Shown: positions 15,727 through 24,153 of the stretch, in pieces
Position numbering within the stretch: position 1 is the first letter of the stretch
Layout of the letters: each line of letters begins with the position of its first letter
DNA from: Rhizobium sp. Root483D2
GTDB lineage: Bacteria; Pseudomonadota; Alphaproteobacteria; Rhizobiales; Rhizobiaceae
Length of the DNA stretch: 41,003 bases
Reading direction: 5' to 3'
Assembly: GCF_001426685.1 (NCBI RefSeq)
Contig: NZ_LMFB01000019.1
Coordinates: 1-41,003 of the forward strand
The notes under the pieces: model-generated
Told to the model about the DNA's origin: nothing
What the model saw: the letters and a program-made list of their open reading frames with translations, nothing else
Database searches by the model: none
Program-made: the position numbers and the translations under genes

Positions 15727-16797
15727 TCAGTTTCCAGAGAGAAGAGCGTTCCACTTCTCGGCGGCGAGATCAAAGTTCTTCACCCAGAACGGGATATTCT
15801 GCTGATAGCTTTGTCCGATACGCTCCGGCGTGCTGGTCAGGAAAGCGGCGGTGACGTCGTCCACCTTCGGCTTGGAGTCGAGATTGATCGGCGTGTAGGA
15901 CGTCTTTTCGGCCAGGATCTCCTGCGAGCGGGCGCCGAGATAGGCGTTGAGCAGCGCATAGGCAGCATCGGTATCCTTGACGCCGACCGGAATGGTCATC
16001 TGGTCCATGACGACCAGCCAATCCTGCCAGACCGGCGTATACTGTGCGCCGTTCTTCACGGCGGTCATCGCGCGGCCGGTCCACATCATCACCATGTCGG
16101 CTTCGCCGGATTCGGCAAGCTGCTGCGATTCAGCGCCGGTCTTCCAGTAGATCGTGTCCGGGCCGAGATCGCGCAGCTTCTGGATGCCTTTCTCGATATC
16201 ATCGGCCGTCATCGCCTTCGGGTCGCCGCCGGCTGCCTTGAACGCCTGCTCGATCAGGCCGCCGGTCGGATCGCCGCTGCCGTCGATGGCGCGGCTGCCG
16301 GGAAACTTTTCCGTGTCGAAGAAATCGACCCAGTTCTTTGGCGGATTGTCCTTGTAGGTCTCGTTCTTGTACATCAGCACGACGCCGTAGTTCATCGCCG
16401 GGACCGAGCACTCGCCGACCTGGTTCGGCGGGATCTTCGAAACGTCGAGCTTGGATAAGTCGAGCTTCTGGAACAGCGTGCCACAATGGACGTAGGGCGG
16501 CAGGTCGGCGGTATCGACGACATCCCAGGTGACATTGCCGGCATCGACCTGCGCCTTCAGCTTGGCGATTTCCGTCGGGCCGTCGTTGAGCAGCGTCACG
16601 CCGGATTTTGTGACGAAATCCTGGAGGGCGGCGACCTGGCCGTCCTGGTAGATGCCGCCATAGGAGACGAAGGTCAGCGTCTTGCCCTTGAGCGAACCTT
16701 CCTTCACCTCGCCGGCGACCGGCTTTTCCTGTGCAAACGCCGGCAACGCCAGGGCGCACGTCATCGTTAGGGCGAAAGCCCTCGCAAAATTCTTCAT
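15727..16797 (-). CDS. Polyamine-type ABC importer, periplasmic binding protein (PotD/PotF-like)
   Basis: A 356-residue extracellular solute-binding protein of the spermidine/putrescine class. It begins with a Sec signal (KNFARAF, hydrophobic core, PAFAQ). The mature part contains LTFVSYGGIYQDGQ, VDTADLPPYV, and the hinge-proximal motif MNYGVVLMYKNETYKDNPPKNWVDF in the usual order. GGGAG lies 8 bases before ATG 16797; ATG 16803 is only two bases after that site. The family includes binders of polyamines and also of other amines and amino acids, so the exact ligand is open. It is the second gene of the operon, 45 bases after the regulator. Confidence 0.88.
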   Translation of the reverse strand: MKNFARAFALTMTCALALPAFAQEKPVAGEVKEGSLKGKTLTFVSYGGIYQDGQVAALQDFVTKSGVTLLNDGPTEIAKLKAQVDAGNVTWDVVDTADLPPYVHCGTLFQKLDLSKLDVSKIPPNQVGECSVPAMNYGVVLMYKNETYKDNPPKNWVDFFDTEKFPGSRAIDGSGDPTGGLIEQAFKAAGGDPKAMTADDIEKGIQKLRDLGPDTIYWKTGAESQQLAESGEADMVMMWTGRAMTAVKNGAQYTPVWQDWLVVMDQMTIPVGVKDTDAAYALLNAYLGARSQEILAEKTSYTPINLDSKPKVDDVTAAFLTSTPERIGQSYQQNIPFWVKNFDLAAEKWNALLSGN

Positions 16798-16842
16798 CGT
16801 CATTACTCCCAGTAGCGCTCGCCTGCGTTGTTCCTGCTGCGG

Positions 16843-17460
16843 TTACGAGCCAAGCCGTGGCAGGTATTTATCGAGGTCATCCGCGACGCTGGTGGGCGGC
16901 GCGATCATCCAAAGGACTTCAGCGGTTTCCGTGCCGATGTTTTCGGTCTTGTGCGGAACCGAGCTTGGATATTCGATGCTGTCGCCGGCCGACAGCATAT
17001 GGCGCTCTTCGCCGAGGGTGAGTTCCACCTTGCCCCGCAGAACGAAGAAGAGTTCATGCGAATCCCCATGGCTGTAGGGCTTGTCGCCCGTCGAGCCACC
17101 GGGATCGAATTCACCGATATAGACTTCCATGTCGCGGATCGGGCGGCGCGACAGAAGCATCTTCCGATAGCCCTCGGCCGGTGGCAGGGCAGGGCGCTCA
17201 TGTTTGCGCAGGACGCGACCGACGGGCGGGGACCCATCATCGAAAAGGTCGGTGAGGCTGATGCCGAGCGCGCCGGCAATGCGCATCAACGTGCTGATGT
17301 TGACGCCGCTTAGACCGCGCTCGAGTTGGCTGAGGAAGCTCGCGGTTGTGCCGGTAGTGTCTCCCAGCGTGCGCAGCGACATGCGCCGGGCATTGCGGAA
17401 AGCCTTGACCTTCGCACCGACAGCAGCCTGATTCTTCGCAGCAACAGCGATATCGTCCAT
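16843..17460 (-). CDS. XRE-family regulator with C-terminal cupin domain (PuuR-like)
   Basis: A 205-residue transcription factor. The N-terminal XRE helix-turn-helix spans about residues 12-66, with MSLRTLGDTTGTTASFLSQL containing the recognition helix and then SGVNISTLMRIAGALGIS. A C-terminal cupin spans about 100-185 (GDKPYSHGDSHELFFVLRG, later EYPSSVPHKTENIG) and probably senses the ligand. This architecture is that of PuuR, the putrescine-utilisation repressor. The ATG at 17460 follows GAGAGGTGAGGCC, an obvious ribosome-binding site. The open frame reaches back to a GTG at 17475, which would overlap that site. It is the first gene of the seven-gene operon, and its promoter carries a long palindrome (17473-17493) suited to autorepression. 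Confidence 0.88.
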   Translation of the reverse strand: MDDIAVAAKNQAAVGAKVKAFRNARRMSLRTLGDTTGTTASFLSQLERGLSGVNISTLMRIAGALGISLTDLFDDGSPPVGRVLRKHERPALPPAEGYRKMLLSRRPIRDMEVYIGEFDPGGSTGDKPYSHGDSHELFFVLRGKVELTLGEERHMLSAGDSIEYPSSVPHKTENIGTETAEVLWMIAPPTSVADDLDKYLPRLGS

Positions 17461-17472
17461 GGCCTCACCTCT

Positions 17473-17493
17473 CACTTAACACTGTATTAAGTG
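17473..17493 (-). promoter_or_regulatory. 21-bp palindromic operator of the PuuR-like operon
   Basis: CACTTAA (17473-17479) and TTAAGTG (17487-17493) are perfect inverted arms around CACTGTA, and four more positions in the centre also match symmetrically. It lies 13-33 bases upstream of the XRE-cupin start and covers the inferred -10 box. This is the expected location of an autorepressor site. Binding of the adjacent regulator is inferred. Confidence 0.7.
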
Positions 17494-17509
17494 GATTGGC
17501 GCTTGGCAA
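17481..17509 (-). promoter_or_regulatory. Probable sigma-70-type promoter of the PuuR-like operon
   Basis: On the minus strand TTGCCA (complement of 17504-17509) and TACAGT (complement of 17481-17486) are separated by 17 bases. They match the -35 and -10 consensus at five and four of six positions. The -10 lies inside the palindrome 17473-17493. Confidence 0.55.
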
Positions 17510-17725
17510 CAGCGAATTTCAGCATCGGCTGTTTTTCATTGCTGGTGTTGGATTTCAGCAGAATTTGAACCCCTTCGCATTGTTACACAGAATCCGGCCT
17601 ATAACGTTGATTGAAAACATTTTTCTGGCTTCAAGGGAACGCGCGAAATCAATAGATGGTTCGGATTCTGGCGATAATCAAAAGTCTTTTAAGCTGGGCA
17701 GGGGATGCCAGGTCGCCAGCGCGAC

Positions 17726-17753
17726 TTGACAGTGGCAATGCCGTGGATATATG
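17726..17753 (+). promoter_or_regulatory. Probable promoter of the FadR-type regulator operon
   Basis: TTGACA (17726-17731), a 16-base spacer and TATATG (17748-17753) form a good sigma-70-like promoter. Transcription would begin near 17760. There GGTCATACC (17757-17765) resembles the GGT-N3-ACC core of FadR-type operators, so autoregulation is possible. The rest of the gap between the two divergent regulators (17510-17725) is AT-rich, and I recognise nothing else in it. Confidence 0.6.
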
Positions 17754-17789
17754 AGAGGTCATACCACGGTAAAGACAGAAATTGAAGCC

Positions 17790-18536
17790 ATGAAAACAAT
17801 TCGCCGCGAGCCACAGGAAATTGGATCCCATAACCGGGTGGCGGCCTTCCTGCGCGACCAGCTGCTGTCAGGCGAGCTGAAAGCGGGAGACTGTCTGTTG
17901 CCCGAGCGGGAACTTGCGGCACATTTAGGCGTCAGCCGACCGGTGCTGCGCGAGGCCCTGCGGGCGTTGTCGATGATAGGGGCTGTCGAAATTCGCCACG
18001 GCGTCGGGACCATCGTCAAACGGCCGGATGCCACAGCGCTCGGCGATGTGTTCAGCTTCATGTTGGCGCATGAGTCCAATGTGTCTGGCGACATCATGGA
18101 GGCTAGAAAGGCGATTGAGCATCACGCCGTGCGGCTCGCTTGCCAGCGTGCGACGGAACAAGATTTCGCTGATATCGCGACCGCGCTCCGGCATATCGTC
18201 GATACGATCGACACGCCGGACGCTGGCGGCATCGCCGATTTCCAGTTTCATGAGGCGATCGTCAATGCGTCGCATTCGCCGACGCTGGTGACGATCTACG
18301 CTTCGATCTCGCAACTGATGATGCGGTCGCATCTTGAGCGTCGTGAGAAAATCATTCGGGTCGATGGAATCCAGGAGTTTTTGATCGACCATCACCGGCT
18401 GATTCTGCAAGCACTTGCTGCGCGGGATCGGGTGCGGGCCGATGATTTGCTCCACCAGCATTTCGAAATCGGCGCCGATTTCCGGCGCCGCGCCAGCCTT
18501 CACGACATCGCTCTGGGCGCAGGCGCTTCGATCTAA
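17790..18536 (+). CDS. FadR/GntR-family transcriptional regulator (FCD domain)
   Basis: A 248-residue regulator. The winged HTH covers about residues 12-75, with LLPERELAAHLGVSRPVLRE in the recognition region and the wing VEIRHGVGTIVKRP. The FCD all-helical effector domain follows, with the metal/ligand positions suggested by DFQFHEAIVNASHSPT and the later H residues near DHHRLILQALAARD. The ATG at 17790 is chosen because the earlier in-frame ATG at 17751 lies inside the likely -10 box and would precede the transcript start. It precedes an RpiB-like isomerase, a dehydrogenase and an ABC importer on the same strand, with 28 bases to the next gene, so it probably represses that operon in the absence of a sugar-acid or related effector. 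Confidence 0.85.
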   Translation: MKTIRREPQEIGSHNRVAAFLRDQLLSGELKAGDCLLPERELAAHLGVSRPVLREALRALSMIGAVEIRHGVGTIVKRPDATALGDVFSFMLAHESNVSGDIMEARKAIEHHAVRLACQRATEQDFADIATALRHIVDTIDTPDAGGIADFQFHEAIVNASHSPTLVTIYASISQLMMRSHLERREKIIRVDGIQEFLIDHHRLILQALAARDRVRADDLLHQHFEIGADFRRRASLHDIALGAGASI

Positions 18537-18564
18537 TCAAGTTCAACGAAATGGGAAGATAATT

Positions 18565-19011
18565 ATGAATATTGTCATTGGCAGCGATCACGCAGGTTTT
18601 CCGTTGAAAGCGGATGTCATTGCCGTTCTGGAAGAGCTTGGCCACGCGGTTGAAGATATCGGAAGTTTTACACCCGAACCGGTGGATTTTCCGGATATCG
18701 CCAGCCTGCTGTGCAAGAAGGTCCGCGATGGTGAAGCCGAGCGCGGGATTCTGGTGTGCGGCACGGGCGTTGGTGCGGCTATTGCTGCAAACAAGGTCAA
18801 CGGCATCCGCGCCGCTGTGTGCCACGATGTTCACTCCGCGCATCAGAGTGTGGAGCATGACGACGTCAACGTGATGTGCATCGGCGCCAAGATCGTCGGC
18901 CCATGGCTCGCTCGCGATCTCGTTGTCGCCTATCTCGAGGCGGAATTCGACCGGAATGAAGACTTTGTCCGCCGCGTCGAGAAATTGACCGCACTTGAAC
19001 AGGCGAACTGA
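18565..19011 (+). CDS. RpiB/LacAB-family sugar-phosphate isomerase
   Basis: A 148-residue cytoplasmic isomerase. The N-terminal IVIGSDHAGF carries the conserved Asp-His pair (residues 8-9), and CGTGVGAAIAANKVNGIRAA carries the catalytic Cys65 and the anion hole. The usual RxHND(A)N segment of ribose-5-phosphate isomerase B is altered here to VEHDDVN (residues 96-102), so its natural substrate may not be ribose-5-phosphate. RpiB-fold enzymes also isomerise galactose-6-phosphate and tetrulose or pentulose phosphates. GGAAG lies upstream of ATG 18565; longer readings run back into the regulator gene. Its position inside a transporter operon points to catabolism of a specific carbohydrate. Confidence 0.87.
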   Translation: MNIVIGSDHAGFPLKADVIAVLEELGHAVEDIGSFTPEPVDFPDIASLLCKKVRDGEAERGILVCGTGVGAAIAANKVNGIRAAVCHDVHSAHQSVEHDDVNVMCIGAKIVGPWLARDLVVAYLEAEFDRNEDFVRRVEKLTALEQAN

Positions 19012-19045
19012 CCGAATCCGGTTCGGGACGGAGGGAGAGAGCGAC

Positions 19046-19969
19046 ATGACCAATCAAAATCTGCCGAAATTGGCTTTTATCGGACTGGGAGTGATGGGGC
19101 GCGAAATGGCGCTTCATCTTGCGGCCGCTGGCTATCCGTTGAATGTGTTCGACATCTCTCTGACAGCGGTGGATGCGTTGGAGGAAAAGGGCGCAACCCG
19201 GTGCGACAGCGTTGCTGCGGCGGTGAGCAATGCCGAGATCGCCATCTCGATGTTGCCTAACACACCTGAGGTCGATGATGTCGTCAACCGCAACGGTGTA
19301 CTCGCCAATATGAAAAGCGGTGGCATTTTCATCGACATGAGCACGATCTCGCCGGAAGCGACCCGGGCAATGGGTACTGCTCTTGCGGAGAAAGGCATCG
19401 CCATGCTTGATGCGCCGGTTTCCGGGGGCCCTATCGGCGCCAAGAATGCGGCACTTTCCATCATGGTCGGCGGTGAGCGAGCAGCATTCGATCGCGCATT
19501 GCCCGTGCTGCGGATTATGGGGACCACAGTCAGTCACGTCGGCACAGCAGGAGCGGGGCAGACGGTCAAGTTGTGCAATCAGCTTGTTTGCGCCATCAAC
19601 ATCCAGGCTGTCTGTGAGGCACTTGCCCTCGGCCGGGCAAGCGGCGTCGATCTGTCGCAAATGCGGGACGTCTTGCTCGGCGGCTCTGCCTCGTCCTGGA
19701 TGCTCGAAAAGCTCGGCCCGGCCATGATCGCCGGTGATGCCGGCGCTGGCTTCCGCATTGACCTGATGCTCAAGGATCTTCGCCTCGTACTCGAAATGGC
19801 CGGGCAAAACGATGTTGCGTTGCCGGGCACCTCGCTCGTGACCGCACAATATGTCGAAGCCCGCGCTCATGGCGAAGGCTCCAATGGCAATCAGGCGCTG
19901 TTCAAAGTCTACGACCGGATGACGGGCCAGGACGGTGCGCGCCTTCCCGTCATGGAAAACCAGTCATGA
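19046..19969 (+). CDS. 3-hydroxyisobutyrate-dehydrogenase-family NAD(P)-dependent oxidoreductase
   Basis: A 307-residue beta-hydroxyacid dehydrogenase. The cofactor motif is GLGVMG (residues 13-18), the substrate motif is DAPVSGGPIGAKNA (122-135), and the catalytic Lys is K175 in GAGQTVKLCNQL. The C-terminal helical domain has the expected GSASSWMLEKL and GFRIDLMLKDL motifs. Family members act on 3-hydroxyisobutyrate, tartronate semialdehyde, L-threonate or similar beta-hydroxy acids. With an RpiB-like isomerase next to it, a sugar acid such as a tetronate is a plausible substrate (inference). The ATG at 19046 follows GAGGGAGAGAG. The stop overlaps the first permease (ATGA). Confidence 0.87.
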   Translation: MTNQNLPKLAFIGLGVMGREMALHLAAAGYPLNVFDISLTAVDALEEKGATRCDSVAAAVSNAEIAISMLPNTPEVDDVVNRNGVLANMKSGGIFIDMSTISPEATRAMGTALAEKGIAMLDAPVSGGPIGAKNAALSIMVGGERAAFDRALPVLRIMGTTVSHVGTAGAGQTVKLCNQLVCAINIQAVCEALALGRASGVDLSQMRDVLLGGSASSWMLEKLGPAMIAGDAGAGFRIDLMLKDLRLVLEMAGQNDVALPGTSLVTAQYVEARAHGEGSNGNQALFKVYDRMTGQDGARLPVMENQS

Positions 19970-20643
19970 TCCTTGATTTCTCTGTCGTCCTGCTACGGTG
20001 GCAGATGCTGATCGACGGAATGGCGCTGACGGCCCAACTCGCATTCATCACGACGATCACCGGGTTCGTGATCGGCACTGCGTGCGCAATTGCGCGCCGG
20101 TCCGGCGGACCTATTCTCCGGTTGGTCGGAGCGACGTATGTGGAAAGCATTCGCAACACGCCATTTCTGGTCCAGATCTTCGTGATCTACTTCGGCCTGT
20201 CGAGCCTCGGGTTCTCTTTCAGCGCGCTCGTGGTCGCGGTGATCGCACTCACCGTGAATGTGGGTGCCTATACGGCTGAAATCATGAGGGCAGGTTTCGA
20301 TTCGATCCAGAAAGGCCAATGGGAAGCGGGCGAATGCCTGGGGCTTTCTCCGGTACAGCTTTATTGGCATGTCGGACTGCGCCCTGCCATGGAGCGGGTC
20401 TATCCATCATTGACCAGTCAGTTCATTCTCCTGATGCTGGCGTCGTCGGTTACCTCACAGATATCTGCCGAAGAATTGACCGCTGCCGCGAATTTCATCC
20501 AATCGGAAACGTACCGGCCGTTCGAAGCCTATATCGTGGTGGCGGTTCTCTATCTTTTCCTGTCGCTGATCATGCGTGCCGTCTTCTGGGCGCTCGGAAT
20601 GTTCATGTTCCCGCGCCGTCGCCGGCTCGGCACGCCGCTGTGA
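19966..20643 (+). CDS. PAAT-type ABC importer permease 1 (HisM/GlnP-like)
   Basis: A 225-residue inner-membrane permease of the polar-amino-acid transporter class. It shows MALTAQLAFITTITGFVIGT at the first span, VESIRNTPFLVQIFVIYFGL, and the EAA loop IMRAGFDSIQKGQWEAGECL with LGLS following, all hallmarks of the HisM family. Length is normal. It overlaps the dehydrogenase stop by four bases and is followed 10 bases later by its partner permease. Confidence 0.9.
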   Translation: MILDFSVVLLRWQMLIDGMALTAQLAFITTITGFVIGTACAIARRSGGPILRLVGATYVESIRNTPFLVQIFVIYFGLSSLGFSFSALVVAVIALTVNVGAYTAEIMRAGFDSIQKGQWEAGECLGLSPVQLYWHVGLRPAMERVYPSLTSQFILLMLASSVTSQISAEELTAAANFIQSETYRPFEAYIVVAVLYLFLSLIMRAVFWALGMFMFPRRRRLGTPL

Positions 20644-20653
20644 GGAGGCAACG

Positions 20654-21325
20654 ATGACCACGGCACTCAATATCAACCATTTGCAGTTTCTGGTGACCGG
20701 TGCATTCTGGACGCTCGTGCTGAGCGTCATGGCGTTCATCGGTGGCGGACTGTTTGGCTTTCTTGTGGCCTTGGGCAGAATCACGCCATCACGCACGGTT
20801 CGCATCGTCACCGGCGCCTATGTCCAGTTGATCCAGGGCACGCCGCTGCTGGTCATCATGTTCATCATTTATTTCGGCTTGCCGACGCTTGGGTTGTCGA
20901 TCACGCCGCTCTTCGCCGCCGGACTGTCTCTGACGATCTATGTCAGCGCCTATCTCGGCGAGATCTGGCGGGGTTGCCTGGAGTCCGTGCCCAAGGCGCA
21001 GTGGGAAGCGGCCGAATGTCTGGCGCTTTCCAAAATGCAGAGGATGTTCAAGGTCATCCTGCCGCAGGCGGTTCGGATCGCGACGCCACCAACGGTGGGG
21101 TTCAGTGTCCAGATCGTCAAGAATACATCGCTTGCTTCTGTCGTCGGATTTGTCGAGTTGACCCGGGCCGGGCAGCTGATCAACAATTCTATCTTCGAGC
21201 CCTTCCTTATCTATCTCATCGTTGCAGGCCTTTACTTCTGTCTATGCTTCCCGCTGTCGGCACTCAGTCAAAGGCTCGAGCGGCGGGGGTTGAGAATGCG
21301 GGCGACAGCGAAGCCGGCGACATGA
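20654..21325 (+). CDS. PAAT-type ABC importer permease 2
   Basis: A 223-residue inner-membrane permease, partner of the preceding one. It shows TGAFWTLVLSVMAFIGGGLF as the first span, VQLIQGTPLLVIMFIIYFGL, and the EAA loop LESVPKAQWEAAECLALSKM. GAGGCAACG precedes the ATG at 20654; the open frame extends back into the first permease but without a suitable start. The two permeases share the same motif order, consistent with a heterodimeric channel of the HisQ/HisM kind. Confidence 0.9.
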   Translation: MTTALNINHLQFLVTGAFWTLVLSVMAFIGGGLFGFLVALGRITPSRTVRIVTGAYVQLIQGTPLLVIMFIIYFGLPTLGLSITPLFAAGLSLTIYVSAYLGEIWRGCLESVPKAQWEAAECLALSKMQRMFKVILPQAVRIATPPTVGFSVQIVKNTSLASVVGFVELTRAGQLINNSIFEPFLIYLIVAGLYFCLCFPLSALSQRLERRGLRMRATAKPAT

Positions 21326-21352
21326 CGCTCAACAGTTTCAGGGAGGCAAATC

Positions 21353-22084
21353 ATGCCCGTGCCAATGATCGCGCTTAACGACGTGAAGAAAAGTTTCGGT
21401 GCCGTCAACGTTCTAAAGGGCGTCACATTCTCGGTCCGCAAGGGGGAGGTTGCTGCACTGATCGGCGCCAGCGGTTCGGGCAAGAGCACCGCGCTTCGCT
21501 GCATCGATCGTCTGGAGGTGATCGACAGCGGCGAGATTTCGGTTGCGGATCACAAGGTTCACGATCCGGACCTTAACCTTCGGAAGCTCAGGCTGGACGT
21601 CGGCATCGTGTTTCAGAGCTATAACCTGTTTCCGCACCTGACCATCGAAGAAAACATCATGCTCGCGCCGTGTTCGGTCAAGAAGATACCGAAGGCGCAG
21701 GCGCACGATCTGGCGCAAAACGCCCTGGAGCGTGTCGGCCTGTCCGACAAAGCCGATAGCTACCCGGAACAGCTATCCGGCGGGCAGCAGCAGCGCGCCG
21801 CCATCGCGCGGTCGCTGGCAATGGAGCCGAAGGTTATGCTCTTCGATGAAGTGACCTCAGCGCTCGACCCGAAACTGACCGGCGAAGTGCTGCGCGTTAT
21901 CGAAAAACTCGCCGAAAGCGGCATGACCATGATCATGGTCACGCATGAAATGAACTTTGCCCGCAAGGTCGCTGACCGGGTGATTTTCATGCACCAGGGT
22001 CTTGTTCACGAGGAGGGTGACGCCGGCATGCTTGCGGCACCTCAGACGCCCGAACTGCGGGAGTTTCTAAGTCACGATCTATGA
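21353..22084 (+). CDS. PAAT-type ABC importer ATPase (HisP/GlnQ-like)
   Basis: A 243-residue cytoplasmic ATPase. Walker A is GASGSGKST (residues 38-46), the Q-loop region is VGIVFQSYNLFPHLT, the signature is LSGGQQQRAAIARSL, and Walker B is VMLFDEVTSALDP, followed by the switch His in VTHEMNFA. DEV in place of DEP is a frequent variant in this family. Length is typical of single-domain amino-acid importer ATPases without a regulatory extension. The gap to the binding-protein gene is 28 bases. Confidence 0.9.
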   Translation: MPVPMIALNDVKKSFGAVNVLKGVTFSVRKGEVAALIGASGSGKSTALRCIDRLEVIDSGEISVADHKVHDPDLNLRKLRLDVGIVFQSYNLFPHLTIEENIMLAPCSVKKIPKAQAHDLAQNALERVGLSDKADSYPEQLSGGQQQRAAIARSLAMEPKVMLFDEVTSALDPKLTGEVLRVIEKLAESGMTMIMVTHEMNFARKVADRVIFMHQGLVHEEGDAGMLAAPQTPELREFLSHDL

Positions 22085-22112
22085 ATTCATCATCAAAACT
22101 GGAGGAGATAAG

Positions 22113-22916
22113 ATGAAAATTCTCAGAACATTCGCCCTTGCGGGTATCGTTGGTGCTGCACTGGCGAGCCAGTCGATACCGGCATCCGCCGACACGTACG
22201 CCGATATCATCGCCGCGAAAAAGATCCGCATCGCGACCGATCTCGCCATCCCGCCATCCGGCATGCTTGACGCCAATCTCAAACCGGTCGGCTCCGACGT
22301 GGAGACTGCCCAGCAATTGGCCAAGGACTGGGGCGTCGAGGTCGAATTCATCCAGACGACTGGCGCCACCCGCATCCCGAACCTGCAGACCAACAAGGCT
22401 GATATCGTGGTCTCGACCTTGTCGGTCACACCGGAACGTGCCCAGGTGATCGATTTTTCGAAGCCCTATGCCGGGCTCCAGTCGGTGATCGCAGCACCGG
22501 CGACTTCGCCCATCAAGGACTGGGCCGACCTGAAAGGCCAGACGGTAACCGTTACCCGCGGCACGACGCAGGACACCGAGCTTACCAAGATGGCGAGCGA
22601 ACATGGCTTTACGGTTACGCGCTACGATGACGATGCCACGATGGTAACTGCCGCGGTCTCCGGCCAGGCGAAGATGATCGCGACTTCGGCGACGCTGGTC
22701 AAGCAGGTGCACGACAAGAACCCAACGCTGGCATTTGAGCCGAAGATAACCATTCGCGTGCTCAACCTGGCTATCGGCGTTCGCAAACACGAACCGGAAC
22801 TGCTGGCCAAACTCAATGAGTGGGTGGCGGCCAATCTGCAGAACGGCAAGCTGAATGAGATCTACCAGAAGTATCACGGCACGCCGATCCCGGCAGAAAT
22901 CATCAACGCGAAATGA
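22113..22916 (+). CDS. PAAT-type ABC importer, periplasmic binding protein
   Basis: A 267-residue family-3 solute-binding protein. It has a Sec signal (MKILRTFALAGIVGAALA, then IPASA-DTYADI) with cleavage near residue 26. The mature part shows RIATDLAIPPSGM, DVETAQQLAKDWGV, LQTNKADIVVSTLSVTPERA and IDFSKPYAGLQSV in the order usual for this family. GGAGGAGA precedes the ATG. It is the last gene of the operon and is followed by a strong hairpin at 22991-23024. The ligand cannot be read from the sequence. The enzymes encoded upstream suggest a hydroxy-acid or sugar-derived molecule, although the class mostly binds amino acids. Confidence 0.88.
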   Translation: MKILRTFALAGIVGAALASQSIPASADTYADIIAAKKIRIATDLAIPPSGMLDANLKPVGSDVETAQQLAKDWGVEVEFIQTTGATRIPNLQTNKADIVVSTLSVTPERAQVIDFSKPYAGLQSVIAAPATSPIKDWADLKGQTVTVTRGTTQDTELTKMASEHGFTVTRYDDDATMVTAAVSGQAKMIATSATLVKQVHDKNPTLAFEPKITIRVLNLAIGVRKHEPELLAKLNEWVAANLQNGKLNEIYQKYHGTPIPAEIINAK

Positions 22917-22990
22917 TGGCTTGCGACTAGTCTACGATCGCAGTGGTTGGATCTGATTTGAGGTTTGGTCACCGTCCGTACAAAGAGACC

Positions 22991-23024
22991 CCTGGAAGCC
23001 TTGCCCGGGTGCAAGGCTTCCAGG
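22991..23024. terminator. Perfect 14-bp hairpin between convergent operons
   Basis: CCTGGAAGCCTTGC (22991-23004) and GCAAGGCTTCCAGG (23011-23024) are fully complementary around a six-base loop. The element stands 74 bases after the + strand operon and 67 bases after the end of the - strand operon, so it can serve both. No long T-run follows on either side. The rest of 22917-23091 holds nothing recognisable. Confidence 0.75.
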
Positions 23025-23091
23025 ATTAATCCCAAACGTCGATAGGAAAGAAGTCGCACCCTTGCCACGCAACACTGTGTCGGGGGTCTAC

Positions 23092-24153
23092 TCAGTTTGA
23101 CGACTGCGCCATGGCGCGAAATGTCGTCTCACGGGAAATAGAGCCTACGGGGGATCCATTTTCTGTCACCACCAGCGTCGAATGACTGCCGAGCAATGGG
23201 AAACAGGAGGCCAGCGAGGAATTGATGTCAACCGATGCGGGCATGTGGCCAAAATTCGTGGTTTGACTGGATGCCCCGGCCATCGCGGCGGGATTTTCCT
23301 TTGCCAAGACGCTGCGGACTGACAGGGCCTTTGCATAATCGACCTTTTGCACGAACCGACGCACGTAATCGTCGGCAGGCGAGAAAACGATGTCCTCGCC
23401 TGTTCCGATCTGCCGGATGTTTCCATCCTTGAGAATGGCGAGGCGGTCTCCCAGGTGCAGCCCTTCATCAAGATCGTGTGTGATGAAGACGATCGTCTTC
23501 CTCAGCCGCTTCTGGATGTCTTTCAGCTGTGCCTGCATATCGGCCTTGATCAGCGGATCAAGGGCGCTGAAGGCTTCGTCCATCAAGAGGATGTCGGCCT
23601 CGGTTGCAAGCGCACGCGCCAGCCCGACGCGCTGCTGCATCCCGCCGGACAATTGCCGGGGATATTTCATCTCGAAACCGGAGAGGCCGACAATCTCGAT
23701 CTGCTCCATCCCGCGCCTGAGTGCGTCTCCTTCGGATACGCCATTCAACGAGAGGCCACAGATGACATTTTCCAAGACTGTCTGGTGCGGCAGCAGGCCA
23801 AAGCGCTGAAACACCATGGATATGCCGCCGCGCCTGAATTTGAGGAGTCTGTCGCTGCTCATCCCGAGCACATCCTCGCCATCGACGCGGATGCTGCCGG
23901 CCGTCGGTTCTACCAGACGGTTGAAATGGCGGATCAGTGTGGACTTGCCGGATCCGGACAGCCCCATGATAACGAATGTCTCGCCGGCATTGACCGAGAG
24001 GCTGATATTGTTGAGCGCCAGCACGCATCCGGTCTTGGCGAGGATTTCCGATTTGGCGACGCCTTCACGCGCCATGGCGAGCGCCGTCTTGGAGGCATTG
24101 CCGAATATCTTGTAGACCCCTTCGACGACGATTTTGGTGTTTGCGGCCGTCAT
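23092..24153 (-). CDS. Glycine-betaine/proline-type ABC importer ATPase (ProV-like)
   Basis: A 353-residue cytoplasmic ATPase of the quaternary-amine uptake class. An extended N-terminal segment before the core (residues 20-45, with [20 protein letters not shown]) is typical of ProV. Walker A is GLSGSGKST (64-72), the signature is [15 protein letters not shown], and Walker B is [13 protein letters not shown], followed by [10 protein letters not shown]. The C-terminal 80 residues correspond to a shortened CBS-like regulatory region, where full ProV proteins have two CBS domains. The start overlaps the permease stop by one base (TAATG). It is the last gene of the LysR-linked operon. Confidence 0.9.
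   Translation of the reverse strand: MTAANTKIVVEGVYKIFGNASKTALAMAREGVAKSEILAKTGCVLALNNISLSVNAGETFVIMGLSGSGKSTLIRHFNRLVEPTAGSIRVDGEDVLGMSSDRLLKFRRGGISMVFQRFGLLPHQTVLENVICGLSLNGVSEGDALRRGMEQIEIVGLSGFEMKYPRQLSGGMQQRVGLARALATEADILLMDEAFSALDPLIKADMQAQLKDIQKRLRKTIVFITHDLDEGLHLGDRLAILKDGNIRQIGTGEDIVFSPADDYVRRFVQKVDYAKALSVRSVLAKENPAAMAGASSQTTNFGHMPASVDINSSLASCFPLLGSHSTLVVTENGSPVGSISRETTFRAMAQSSN

Noticed and set aside
18866..19870. 334-codon open frame on the - strand
   Set aside because: It is antisense to the dehydrogenase gene with intact GxGxxG and Lys motifs. The antisense protein is Arg/His-rich and featureless.
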